64,000 nucleotides of DNA from assembly GCA_024529925.1 (NCBI GenBank), contig JAFEUB010001020.1:1-64000 (forward strand), given 5' to 3'. The position numbers and the translations under genes are program-made. Source of the DNA: Ophthalmolycus amberensis. Taxonomy: Eukaryota; Chordata; Actinopteri; Perciformes; Zoarcidae. Below are positions 13,471 to 25,490 of this stretch, piece by piece. The notes beneath the pieces were generated by a model. It had not been told where the DNA came from, made no database searches, and saw nothing but the letters and a program-made list of their open reading frames with translations. The number at the start of each line of letters is the position of its first letter. The stretch's first letter is position 1.

Positions 13471-14800
13471 AGTGAGGAGTCAGCAAGCAGTCGGCGGCAG
13501 TATAAAACACGCAATAAATGTCACCGCAACCACGAGTGCTCCTTGAGCACGCAGCCATAATATTATTCAAAATAATTTCGCAATATGTTGCAGCAGAATG
13601 CGAGATGAGCCGTGGACAGACGGAGAGGTGCGCAGTCACTCACAAACGCACGCACAAACGCCAGCGACTGCATGATTCTCCTGGTGGAGATGATTGTAGT
13701 CTAGTACAAAAGACGATGACGGGAAACACCCCTCACACTCCCATGCCACTAAATAGAAGCCTACTGGCCTTAATGGCAGCGCTCCTCCCAGACATGAAGG
13801 CCTTTTGACTAAGCTAACCACAGCCCTTTGTTGTTCTTAGTGTCTTTGAGTGACAACCCATTTTGCTACTTAATCATACATGGCATAATTAGCACTTAGG
13901 CAAGAGTGGGTGGTGCTTGCTGAGTATCATACTTTGGGGCTGCCTGTCTTTTGTTGGCAGAGAAACAAAGAGCTGGTCTTTTCCCCGGTAATTAAGTTGT
14001 TTGCTGAGCGAGGCCCACGCCGTCACACACGGCATCTAAATATGGAAGCTTCGCACTGCAATATCCATCTTCAATTCTGTTCCCTCTGTTGTGATCAATA
14101 AGGGATGAAATATCTGTCGGGCTCCATTACACCGCGGCTCCCCTCGATTGAGTCAGAAAAAATTCTAATGTCGGAGAGACTCGGAGAGGAAACGGGGACT
14201 CCAGATTAAGAGCTTCTCCAACCGTTCGCAGTCTCGTGTAGATACAGACTTGTCAGTCAATCCATATCTGTATTGATCTATTGTCAGTCCCAACGTGCCG
14301 ACCTGGGCACTGGTCAATGCCTCACACACTCAGACACAGAAGGTACGCAGCGCTTGTCCATTCACGGAGTGCGATTAAGCTGTCTGCTCTGACACAGATC
14401 AGCTTCAATAATGAATGCGGTGTCTCTCTGCTACCTACTGCTGTCCTTGTTCATTCACTCTCTTTCTTCCTCTCCTCTCCTAACAGCCTTGTTGGATTTC
14501 CCCAGACTGTCTCTTCTTCTTCTATAGCTCTCTCACCCCAGATGAATACAGTATGGCATACTGCAAATATGTATTTATCAACATATCACTGCCTGCTTTC
14601 TGCCAATGTCCTCCTTGAAAGACAATTTGCAGCATTTCTTCGCTCCCTTTGTGTGAAAACTGGAAATACAGGAGAGTAAAGAGAGTTTCCGCTGCCCCTG
14701 AGGAAACTCCTCATGCTCCTGTATTCATATTGGATGAGACTGGAATCCCCAAACTCATCTCTCTTTGTTCTCCCTCTCTCTTCTCTTCTCTTCTTTGTAG

Positions 14801-14925
14801 CCCCGTCTCTGATCAGTGAGCTGCGAGCGGAGAAGATCGAGCAGAAGAGCATAACGCTGGTGTGGAGGGAGCCTTCTTACCCAAACAGCAGCCGCACTGA
14901 GTACGAGGTCAAATACTATGAGAAG
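14801..14925 (+). CDS. epha10: epha10 exon: first half of second FN3 domain
   Basis: The acceptor is ttctttgtag and the donor gtaaat. The 125-nt length is the usual length of this Eph exon. The frame begins at codon position 2 and reads PSLISELRAEKIEQ, then LVWREPSYPN and YEVKYYEK, the typical B/C strands of the membrane-proximal FN3 domain. It is the most 5' epha10 exon I can identify in the window. Confidence 0.92.
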
Positions 14926-16263
14926 GTAAATCCACTGGTTCATCAGTCAGTCCACGTTATTGTTTTTCATTGCTCCATCACTAACCAACCTCTACTAAAT
15001 ACAATATCCAATGTTTTTTTTGATAGTTATTTGATATTTTCTTTAACTCTCAATTATCAGTATCGGCACCGGACTTGACAATCCTGTGTAATCATTCGGG
15101 TTCCAGATGTGGCGACCACATAGACGCCAACATCATCCATTTGTTTCATTTTGCTTCGGTGCACCGAGTGACAATTATGTAAAACCCTGAGTCCATATTA
15201 CTGCCACATTTAGCTTTGCTTTCATGGATAACTACTGTAATTTCTTCGGCCTTCCTGCGCTAAGTTAACGTAGCACTTAGTCGGATTGCGGCCTCCCCGT
15301 CAACAAGCCGTAGTCGTCACAGTAAATCTGTCATGCACGTAAATCACAGCTGTCACGCTCACACTTCTACATTTTCATACGCTGCTGTTTTCTGGCAACG
15401 CCAGGCCTTTTGTATTCGTCTGGTCACACTCGCACCCGTTTTCACACCTCCTCCTCTTCTCTATGCTTCACCATATTTAATAAAGCCCTGCTCCTCACTG
15501 CTCGACTCCCACTGATTTACAACAACAAATAATAATAAAATAGGGGAAGATTTGGAGGAGGGATGGGGCGAGGAGAGAGGAGAGATAAGAAGAGGTGTAC
15601 AGTGGTGCAGTTTGGAAGGATGAGGTTCCTGTGTGATCACTGAGGGAGAGAAAAGGTTAGAGAGGGTGTTCGGGACAGATGACTTGGTGGAATGATGCTT
15701 GTAAGAGCAGAGTGATGGCGAGAAATGAAATGAAGAGGCTAGATGGAGGAGAAAAGCAGAACGAGGGAGGCAGATGAATGGAGAGAGAGAGAGCAAAAGA
15801 TAGATGGAGAATAACTGAGAGTGAGACAGGAAAATTGGTGACAGGCCATGAAATGAAAAGGCAATATAACTACACTGCAGCAAAGAGCCTGTTAAAGTAT
15901 GAAATATGGCTTTACTTAGTCCGTGTATTGCCTTTCTCTTCCTCCTTTTTTATCGTTTATTTATGGGCCCACAAATACTGATATTTCTAAAATCCCTTGT
16001 TAAACATGCAGTGTTTTAATCGGGATCACGCACGTTGTCGACGGCGGTGGTGACCAGCACCGACGATGATTCACTCGCCGTTTATTCATAATGCGATATC
16101 ACAAAGTGTCATCTCTGACTCTGTTCTTGTTTCCCTCCATCCTCCCCTGTCCGTCTCTTCTCTGTGTCACGTATTATATTAGCTCACTCCACAGGAGTCA
16201 CTCATTATAAAGTAGCTGCCATTCACTTTCTCAGTGAATCTCTCTTTGTCTCACTCTGCACGC

Positions 16264-16313
<50 letters not shown>

Positions 16314-19300
16314 CTCTGCTTTCTTCCTGCCGTGCTGTTCCTGAAGCCATAAAGGATCATGGAAGTAGCATTGTGCACACTCCCCCCCCCCCCCCCCCCC
16401 CCCACCCAAAAAAATCAGATTTATCATCAAAGCTCAATTGGAGTGATCTTATTGACGTGCAGAGTTATGACGCGCAAAGACGGAAGCGGCGGATGTCACC
16501 GAAGCGGTGCAAACACAAACATATCAGACAGCGAGTGGAGCAATTATGTTGATGCGGCGTCTATTCTCTTGACCCCAGCGTGTCCACTTGTGTGAGTGAG
16601 TCACTCTCGCAGAGAGAAACAAAGGAGCACCACCTTTGATTCATTTTCTAAAGATCTCTCTAATGAATAGAGCCGTGCATTAATGACAAGTCTGTTTTCT
16701 CTATCGTGTATTTCCAAAAGCGTGTTGCTTCTTCATTCATTCATTTACAGGAGTCTAACTCCTGGCAAACTGTCTGGAAACTTTGTCTGGCTCTTTGCAA
16801 CTCTGTTCCGCTGTCTCAATGAGTGAAACATTACCAAAGCCCTTGATTCGGTTACAAAATTGTCTCGCACGGCTCCCAGCGCTACATACTGTGCCATGGA
16901 AATGAACAAGGCATCTCACAAATGGATTCCACCTACTCGTCTCACTTCTCCTCCTGCCCCCCCCCCCCCCCCCTCTTTCTTTGTAGTTTTCTCTGCCTCT
17001 CACTGCACTTTCTGTCTCCGCAGGAACAAAAGGATCAGAGTTATTCGACTGTGAAGACGGCCGCCACACGGATCAGCGTCAACAACCTCAAACCTGGCAC
17101 CACATATGTCTTCCTCATCCGCCCTTTCTCCACGCCGGCCCCCTCCTCACCCCTGTCTTCCTCCCCTCTATCATCCTCCTCTGCGTCCTCCGCCACTTCC
17201 TCCTCGTCTTCCTCGCTGTCCTCTTTGTTCTCGTCCTCCTCCTCCTCTCCGCCACCCATCGACTACGGAGCGTACAGCGCTCCCCTGGAGCTGCAGACAC
17301 TTGGCGAATGTGAGTAGCCGTTTTACGCCCCCCCATCCCTTCTCCTCCTCACTTTCTCTTCACTCCCTCCTCAGCACCGCCGGGCACAATGGGATGGGGG
17401 GGGTTTGTGTTGTGCAGGCACCTGGCCAGGCCGCACAATAAAGTGTGCTGCTAGAGTGAGAGAGATGGGGAGGGGACGGGGAAGTGACTGTCTGAGATTG
17501 TGTGAAGATGCAAGATTCTACTAGTAAACTGTGAAATGGTTCTTTGTGCGTGTTGATGCCGTGTACCTCGGGGTCTGGTTGGGACTCTGTGTGTGTCTAT
17601 TTGTGTGCAAGTGAGTTTCAAGCCTTGTACTTCTCATGAATCCTTTTGTTTTAAAGTGTTTTAGTTGCCCAGGAAAGGGATTTGTTCACAGTGTAACTCG
17701 CCCGAGACCACCATCTTGTACAGTTGGCCAAAGACCAGCTCTACCACAGATTATTTATACATTTTTAAGCAGAAGAGGTCTCGTATTTCTTTGTTTTGCT
17801 TCAGGGTGAGGGCTATTAGTTGCAAGATAACTTCTTTTTTTTTTTTTTGGACAATGCATATTCAGTTTCCTTTATTCTCCCGTCAGGCTGGATCAAGAGT
17901 CAAATGATGACCGGACACACTCACAAGGCAGCAACACAGCAGCCTCTAGTGGCCGCGTGCGAAACGCAAACAGGTTTTAAACAACGTTCACAATGCAATG
18001 GTGTGATTGGTACATATAATGTCAAGTGAATGATGCATTCATCGAGTATAGGTATTTTTGGGTTGATTGTAAGGAAACAATAAGAGTTGGCAGGTGTACA
18101 GCTGCAATACAGAGGGGTTGAAGATGAATATTTAGTTTTGTGAAGAAATCGAATGGCCACTGGATGCTGTGCTGTGTTCCAAGATAGTATAGTATTGTTG
18201 AAGTTCAAAGAAACAGCAGATGACTAAACTATTGCTGTTTTCAATAATTGTGCCAGTCAACAAAAACAAAAGGTCAACAAAAACCAACATGGACGACAAG
18301 TCCTTGAATTGCTTGCAAAAACTTGCAAAGCTGCCGTCTGCTGATGAAGATGATGTCTTTCAGAGTCGTATTACTACAACAGTATCGTTTGCATTGCTGA
18401 ACCAAATGGTGTCTTATGTTATTGTGTAATTTCTGTTCCTTGAGTCTTTAGGTGAAGCAACCAGTGTGATATAGGAGGGTCAAGTCTAATATTAATCATG
18501 CTTGGGGACGGCGACTCTTTTGAGAATTGGAAAGCATCAGTTTACCCTCCACTCCAATCAACTTCTTATGAAATTCATTCGACCCTGAAGGTCATCGCCT
18601 TATTATTTGATCTCATCTCCTGTTCTTGTTCGCATTTAATATACCAACGCGTCTTCATACCTACATGACAGAACAGGTTGCGTGGCCGTTAGAGAGCATC
18701 AGCTAAAGGCTCACGTTGTTCAAAGGGTTCACTTTTATATGCGTGGCAAACATTAGGATTTCAAACAAAACTACCGGTACTTGGTTCAATTTAGGAAAAG
18801 ATCATTGTTTGGGTTAAAATATGTTCATTTGTTAGAAGGTAATGTTCCGCATGTGACATTAGTGATGGAAGTTAAGTCCATAACGCAAGTACATTTACCT
18901 ACGGAAGTTAAAACATGGGACACGAACAGTGAAAGTCCTGTCTTTGTTTGACTGTGAATAAGTACGTTTGTTACATAAGTACGGTTACGTATGTAATAGG
19001 GGTGTAACGGCGCGCGTATTCGTATTGAACCGTTCGGTACGCATGACGAACCGAATACGTTTGAAAAATAAAAAATAAAAAAAATAAAAAATAATTTTTT
19101 TAAACCTTTATTTAACCAGGTAGTCCCATTGAGATAAAAAATCTCTTTTGCAAGATGTAAGTAACAATACAAGATGTAAGTAACAATACTACATAACATT
19201 AAGGAGCAGTTTTTGTTTTTTATGCTTATGTGTTGCTAAGAAGACACCCCAGAAGATGAGTCACTCAGGTATAGTTCCATCATTGTTCAAAGTCAAAGAA

Positions 19301-22300
19301 TAACTTTATGATGTTAGTTGTAATGAATAAATATATTTTAAATCAAGTACATTTCTCTGGCATTTATAGTTTTCTACTGTACCGAAACGTACCGAACCGT
19401 GGCTCCACTGTATCGTACCGAACCCAACCGTGAATTTTGTGAACCGTTACACCCCTAGTATGTAAGTTATGTAACGCATGTGATGTAAGGGAAGTACTTC
19501 AGCTGCTTATCAATTCACCAAAATAGGGGTCGTAAAAATCTGCTTGATCTGCTTGCAGCCGTGTTTTTTTTGTGTTTTTTTTGGGGAAGGACGGTCTGAA
19601 TATACAGTAATTGAACATATGTGCGCCGCACGATGCTGGTGTGAGAAAATATGTTCTAATGGTGTGATGCCTGCGGTTCTTTGCCCAGCTAACTGTTGCA
19701 CACCCATTTCAGGTAAGGTGTGTGTTTTTGCCCATATTTGTAATCGGTGTGTTTTGTCACTTCCAGTGGCGCTGGCGTCCAGTGAACAGAGTCCAGTGGT
19801 GATCATCGTCGTCGTGTCCGTGGCCGCCCTCATCATGCTGCTCTCCATGGGAGTTGGCCTGCTCATCTGGAGGAGGTAGATACTTAAACACGGACGTAAA
19901 AACATGCTTTATCCACCTTACACCTCATTCATTCTGTCGACTTTTAATTCCCTCGGCACGTCACTCAAACGCACACTGCCGCGCTCATGTGTGCAAACAC
20001 TCGATCACGGACTCGATCACATATTCAGGCAACTGTCACATGACACTCCGTTCTAATCCAGATTACAGTAATCCAGTGACGGGAGGAAATCCCTCTGAAA
20101 GGAATCTGCAGCGGCGACGAGAGAATGACTGAAATTACACGATAACAAGTCGTTTAATATGCGACATAAAGAAGTCTGCATGATAATGGTGCTGTCTGTG
20201 GCAGGGTCAGAGACTTCTTTGATCATTTTCTTGGCGAGGAGTTCATAGTTCTTTGCTCTCTCATTAGTTTTCACATAAATAAGTGGGAATTGTGAAACTG
20301 CAAAGAGGATCAGAGAGGTTAAAGCAGTGTCACTTGCATAACAGCTGACGCATGGTTTACTCAGACCAATATGTTTGCCTTTCAAAACTCGTTTGTGCTG
20401 CTTACAATAAGAGGGGAGAGATTCATTATTTCACTTCTTTAAAAAAAAAAAAGATGAGACAGCTAAAGCATTTAACTTAAAGCAAATGCTTGGAGGTGCA
20501 TGTAACCACGACTTCCTCCACTATTAATGTGACCTAATTTTTCAACATAATGCTCGGTCTTCAAATCACGAATCTTTCAATTGGGAGAGTTTTGTGGTGG
20601 CAGAGTTTTGAGACTGCAGCAGTGCGAGAAGCTTCTTTTCTTTATTAAGTGGCAGCACTTCAATTTGGGTACATTTTATAACTAAATTGCATTGCTAGAG
20701 GGGGAATCAACCACAGAAGAGACAACCAACAGAATTTCGGCTGGTGCTTTAAGCTGGGGGAGGCGGTTTATTTTTTGGCGTCATTGGGCAAAAATTCCAT
20801 AACAACCTTTCAGCATAATGTAATTCAAGGGATCTGAGAGAAAAGTAGACTTCCTGCACCTCCTCTTGTCTTTAAAAAGTCTGGCCCGTGACGGAACACT
20901 TTGGCCAATCACAGATCACTTCAGAGCGAGGGGCGTTGCTATTGGCTTCGGATGGTGAAAGCCTGATTCAACGGCGGAAACTCCTGCAGAAAAAGTTGCT
21001 CATCCTTTGGCTACGGTTAGCAATAGACTCAAGTTTTAGCAACATTTTCCCTCCGTCTCTGAAACGCTTTGCCGATATTATAGCTAGCTAGAGCCTTGAA
21101 TCACAATGTGTCACCTGAATGTGCTTCCAGGCCAGCAGTTATTAAATAGCCACACAAAATTTGACTCCTTTCGGTTAGTAGAATTAGCTGTGGGTACATT
21201 TTAGCATTTACCCATGTTACACTAATTTGAAAGTTTGTGTTGAGGGCTAACTTGCAAATCAGTGCCGGTCGTGATCAGATAATCGAAAGCCTTGTTTTTA
21301 CTTCTGTCGGTCTTTGCGTCAAGTATCACATAAATGAATCCGTCTTTGAGGTTTATGATCCTATAAACTGAAAGTCGCACGCAATCAAACAGATACTCAA
21401 TATATTCCTCGTTTCAATCCAATGCTGACATTCAGCGTAATCTCCGGCGCTTTAATGCATGTTTTATTGTCCTGTTTATTGCCCTGAGTATATCTTGCCT
21501 GTAAACTTGCATGTTTTATTCAGCTGTGCAGATAAACGGGGTGGGAGTGCATTTCTGCTCGCCGTTCCAACCACTTTGCTCTCTGACTCCTGTCCAATTC
21601 TATATTCTGCCAGCTCGCCTCACACACACACACACACGCCCACACACACACGCACACACACTTACACAGCATGTGGTGTACACACCATCACACATGCAAG
21701 CACATACGTGGGGAGCACATATCTGCTACTCCCCCGCAGTTATGGCCAGAAATCAATTGTTTTTTTTGTTTCATTGTTTCATTTCCTTTGGCTGACGTTC
21801 AACTGATATCTGTCATGGGAGGTGTTTCGGATACATTGTGAAAGCATTTGTTTGCATAGTTTGTGTGCATTATCTTGTTTTGTCCTCCACACACACACAC
21901 ACACACACACACACAGATCTACATTGGTGCCAACTCTCATCCCGATGAAGCAAAGCAGGCCGATTCCACGGGTGCACCTACCTTCCTCTATAAAGAGGGC
22001 ATTGCGATATAGAGACCAGCAGACCGGTTCGACACAAACACAAACGGTCCGATGATGGAGTCAACCGGGTGTAGCAATTGGTTCCATTCACCAGCAGCAG
22101 CCCCATACAAACCGGTGCTGTCAGTCAAGCATCTGCAAAGGAATAAAAGGGAATAGATGTACACGCATGCAGCACTGAAGGCAACAGCATTGCAGTAGAA
22201 ATGCACGGAATATGCAAAAATGTGCTCACTCTCGGCGCACACACACACAGACAAGTATTTAAACACACTGTTGCTTTGTGGGAAGGCAGCGTCACCCCCT

Positions 22301-23575
22301 GCACACAGGCTAGTGATGAATAATAATGCTTATCTTGTATTTCCATCGCTGCGTCCATTGAAAGCGGTCGGCATTGTTCATCCCTGCTGGACCATTAACT
22401 CGCTCGTCATGTTTTGCGTCGAGACAAAGACGGAATGGCTTGATGCCTCAATTACCATGCTCCGGTGTTTGCAAAGACAGCCAGCCCCCGGTCACAGCTG
22501 GAGGGGTCTCGGTTACATCGATCTGCCCCGCTCGCAGAGACGCATGCAAATGAGTCCCCTCAGCACACACACGCGTGAAGGCGGGGACACGGGCGGTCAC
22601 ACGCATTTCGAGGCATGCATTCGCATGGACGGCAGCCACACTTCATCAGTAAAGCTGGCTCACGTGCCTCACTTGTGATGGAAGGTCTGCGTCGGCGGCA
22701 GGTTTGCTCTGCGTCCTTTTAAGCATTTCTCTCCGTTTAGTCCAAAACGCACCAGCAGCTTACTTATCTCTTGTGAGACGGAATGCACCGTCGTCCTATT
22801 CGGAGGAGTAACGGTAGCCATCTTTTTCAGATTTGCTTCTTCAGCTGGTGCGTCCAGACCTTTACAAGGCACCAGTCTCAGCCTTATAATGATGTAATAT
22901 GAAACGGGGCTAAACCAATTTGATTGCGATGGTTCATGACTAATATTGCAATTGCGGTATGATTTGCAATATTAGAGGGACTCATCATTTGTACAACATC
23001 ATTCTTATTTTAATTGAAAAACATAAAAGTTAATCGTGATGTGATTTTTGCGGCGGTCTTTAGGATATGATGTGTAGGCCAGGACATCTGTGCAGCATCA
23101 CAATATTTGATTTTAAATGGTATTTTGACACACATTTTGAATATCACGCCCCTGCGATTTAAATAATTGTGCAGCCCTAATACTTAAAGACATTTTCTTA
23201 GCTTGAGGGAATGGCGGCTCTGACTCAAAGTCAAGAGAATTAACACCCAAATCGTCCAGTGCAGCTTTCTAAATACTACGTTGTGTATTGTTGGAGTGCC
23301 GTTGCACTTCTGATGCTACAGCTGCCACGTCCAACGTTTAATCATTCTGGGAATAAACGTGGAGGACAATTACGATGGGACAAAAAAAAAAAAATCTCAT
23401 TGATACCTTATCTTGACACTTTGTCCCATCACTTACACACAAACACGCACACACAGAGTCCATTGGTGCCTGACCGACTTTGATAAAGCCAGAGTTCCAG
23501 GGCATTGCCCAAACATTCTCCAGGAAGCCCAGGCTTGACTGGTCAGTGCGGGGATTGTTCACCCTTCACCGGCCA

Positions 23576-23606
<31 letters not shown>

Positions 23607-25458
23607 CTTCTGATCGAGTGTGTTTCCCGTATGTCTGCGTCTTGCGAGTGAGTAACAAGTTATCAGCGGGAGATGGAGAGGAGATCAAGAAGAAAGATAG
23701 AGGCGGGAAGTAAAGCAGAGGGTCATTTCATAGGGCCATTCACTCACTCTTGGCGACACGGGGACAAAAGAAAAAGAACAGTGGGGTTCGGAAGAGGAAG
23801 GAAATGAGACGAAGGAGAAAAGGTCTCGAGCACTGTGGTGTAGTTTCCTGTGTTTCTCGTACAGATCAGTGCTTCCGTGTTTCAAGAAGCCCCTCACCAG
23901 CAGACAGACATTTTCCATTTTAAATGTGAAAGCAGTCATTCCAAAGGGTTTTTGGAAATACATTGCCAGTTATTATTCATGAGTCACAAATGAATAAGGG
24001 ATCACTTTATCGTGGTTGATTCTTAAGCCAAACCTAAAGCTGATGTCTTTACCTTTTGTGCAAGAAAAGGGAGGAAGTGCTTCAGCAGGGAACACAGCCG
24101 CTCCCAAAGCAATAAAAGAAAACAAAGGCGTTACCATTTTGAATCCTATGAACCAGAAGTCATATGATGGGATAAAACTGAAAGTGGTTTTGTGAAATTC
24201 CCCAATTTTCCATGTATTTTGCCCTACATACCTTTCTGCTGGCCTAATTCCTCTCTGCTTCACTCTCGCCTGTCATCTACTATTCCATTCCCGCTGTCTC
24301 ACCTATTATGCATTTTATTTCCATAACGGCACTTTATTTTTCGAGGAGGAGAGATGGGGTGTAAAGAGCAGGCAGTGAATAGGCTTCATCTACATGGCAT
24401 CCGTTCCCTTTCTCTGCTTTAACGTGCACTCGTTGAGATGCATCGTGTATCAGTAGAAAAGAGCTCGTGCTAATTGTGTCAGCCCAAACCATGATGGCAA
24501 CTTTCTATGGGATTTGTTGACGCTAACAAAAATACAGAATTTGACTTGCGTCATTGTTTAATATTGCTATTCAGGGAAAATGTTCCTCATGTTTTGTAAA
24601 TCTACTGATCCCAATAATTACAATTATGCATTCAAAATGAAATGCGTTTACAAAATTCTCTACGGCACAAAGACTTGATACTAAGATGACAATTCTTGCC
24701 AAATTTAACATTTGATGAGGCTGAGCTGACTGTGGCAGAGTTTGGCCGGGAGCTTCAGCGTTTTTGGCGTCTTTGCATTTCTTCCTGCCATCTGGTTATT
24801 CAGAAGTGTGAAATTCAAATTGGTCCAGAATTCTCATCAAAAACATCAAACTGGAAGCCAATTTAGCGAAAGTGATTAAACTTTAAAAAAAAGAAACGAC
24901 AGGATATATTTTCAAAATAGAGAATAAATGTTTTCATAGTTTTTGCTTGTTTTCTTGGCAGCAGCCATCATGTTCCACTGGTTAGAATGATTTGGGAGAA
25001 AGGATTCTGTTTGTCAATCCAAAGTTGTGTTGACTGACCATCTTTTTCAAGAATTGAGAAGAGCCAGAATTGACATTGGCACCCCCCCCCCCCCCTTGTT
25101 TTTTTCCCAGCAGCGTCTGCTCGAGCTCCTCCAATGTAACTCCTGCTAGCGTGGTGCTGCTTTCGACCTCCTTCTCCACTCTTCCTCCTCCTCCTCCTCT
25201 TCTTTCTCCTCTTCCTCCCTTCACACAGCTGATGCCCAGGTACACTGGCATGCCTGCACTCCCCTACTCCCCTCCCTCCCCGAACCTTTCTTCTACTCTC
25301 TTCATTTCCTCCTAGTTGTCCTTCCATCTCTTCTCTACCTCTGCGCTTCTTTCTTCTCCCTCGAGCTTTCTTCATACCAAGAGAATGATAATAAGCCAAA
25401 CCCCGTTTGGCCATTCCACATTAATATACTGTGTGTGTGTATATATATATATATATAA

Positions 25459-25490
<32 letters not shown>

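Larger units (their letters stand above)
1..14800 (+). other. Presumed epha10 intron or 5' region, no exon recognised
   Basis: The first epha10 exon found starts with the second half of the ectodomain, so this stretch should be an upstream intron. I looked for the 5' Eph exons (ligand-binding domain of about 660 nt, Cys-rich exon, first FN3 of about 336 nt) and found none. It contains microsatellites, homopolymers, one dispersed repeat (about 9997-10145) and a duplicated segment at 13.0-13.5 kb. The open frames here are low-complexity or have no family resemblance. Confidence 0.6.
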
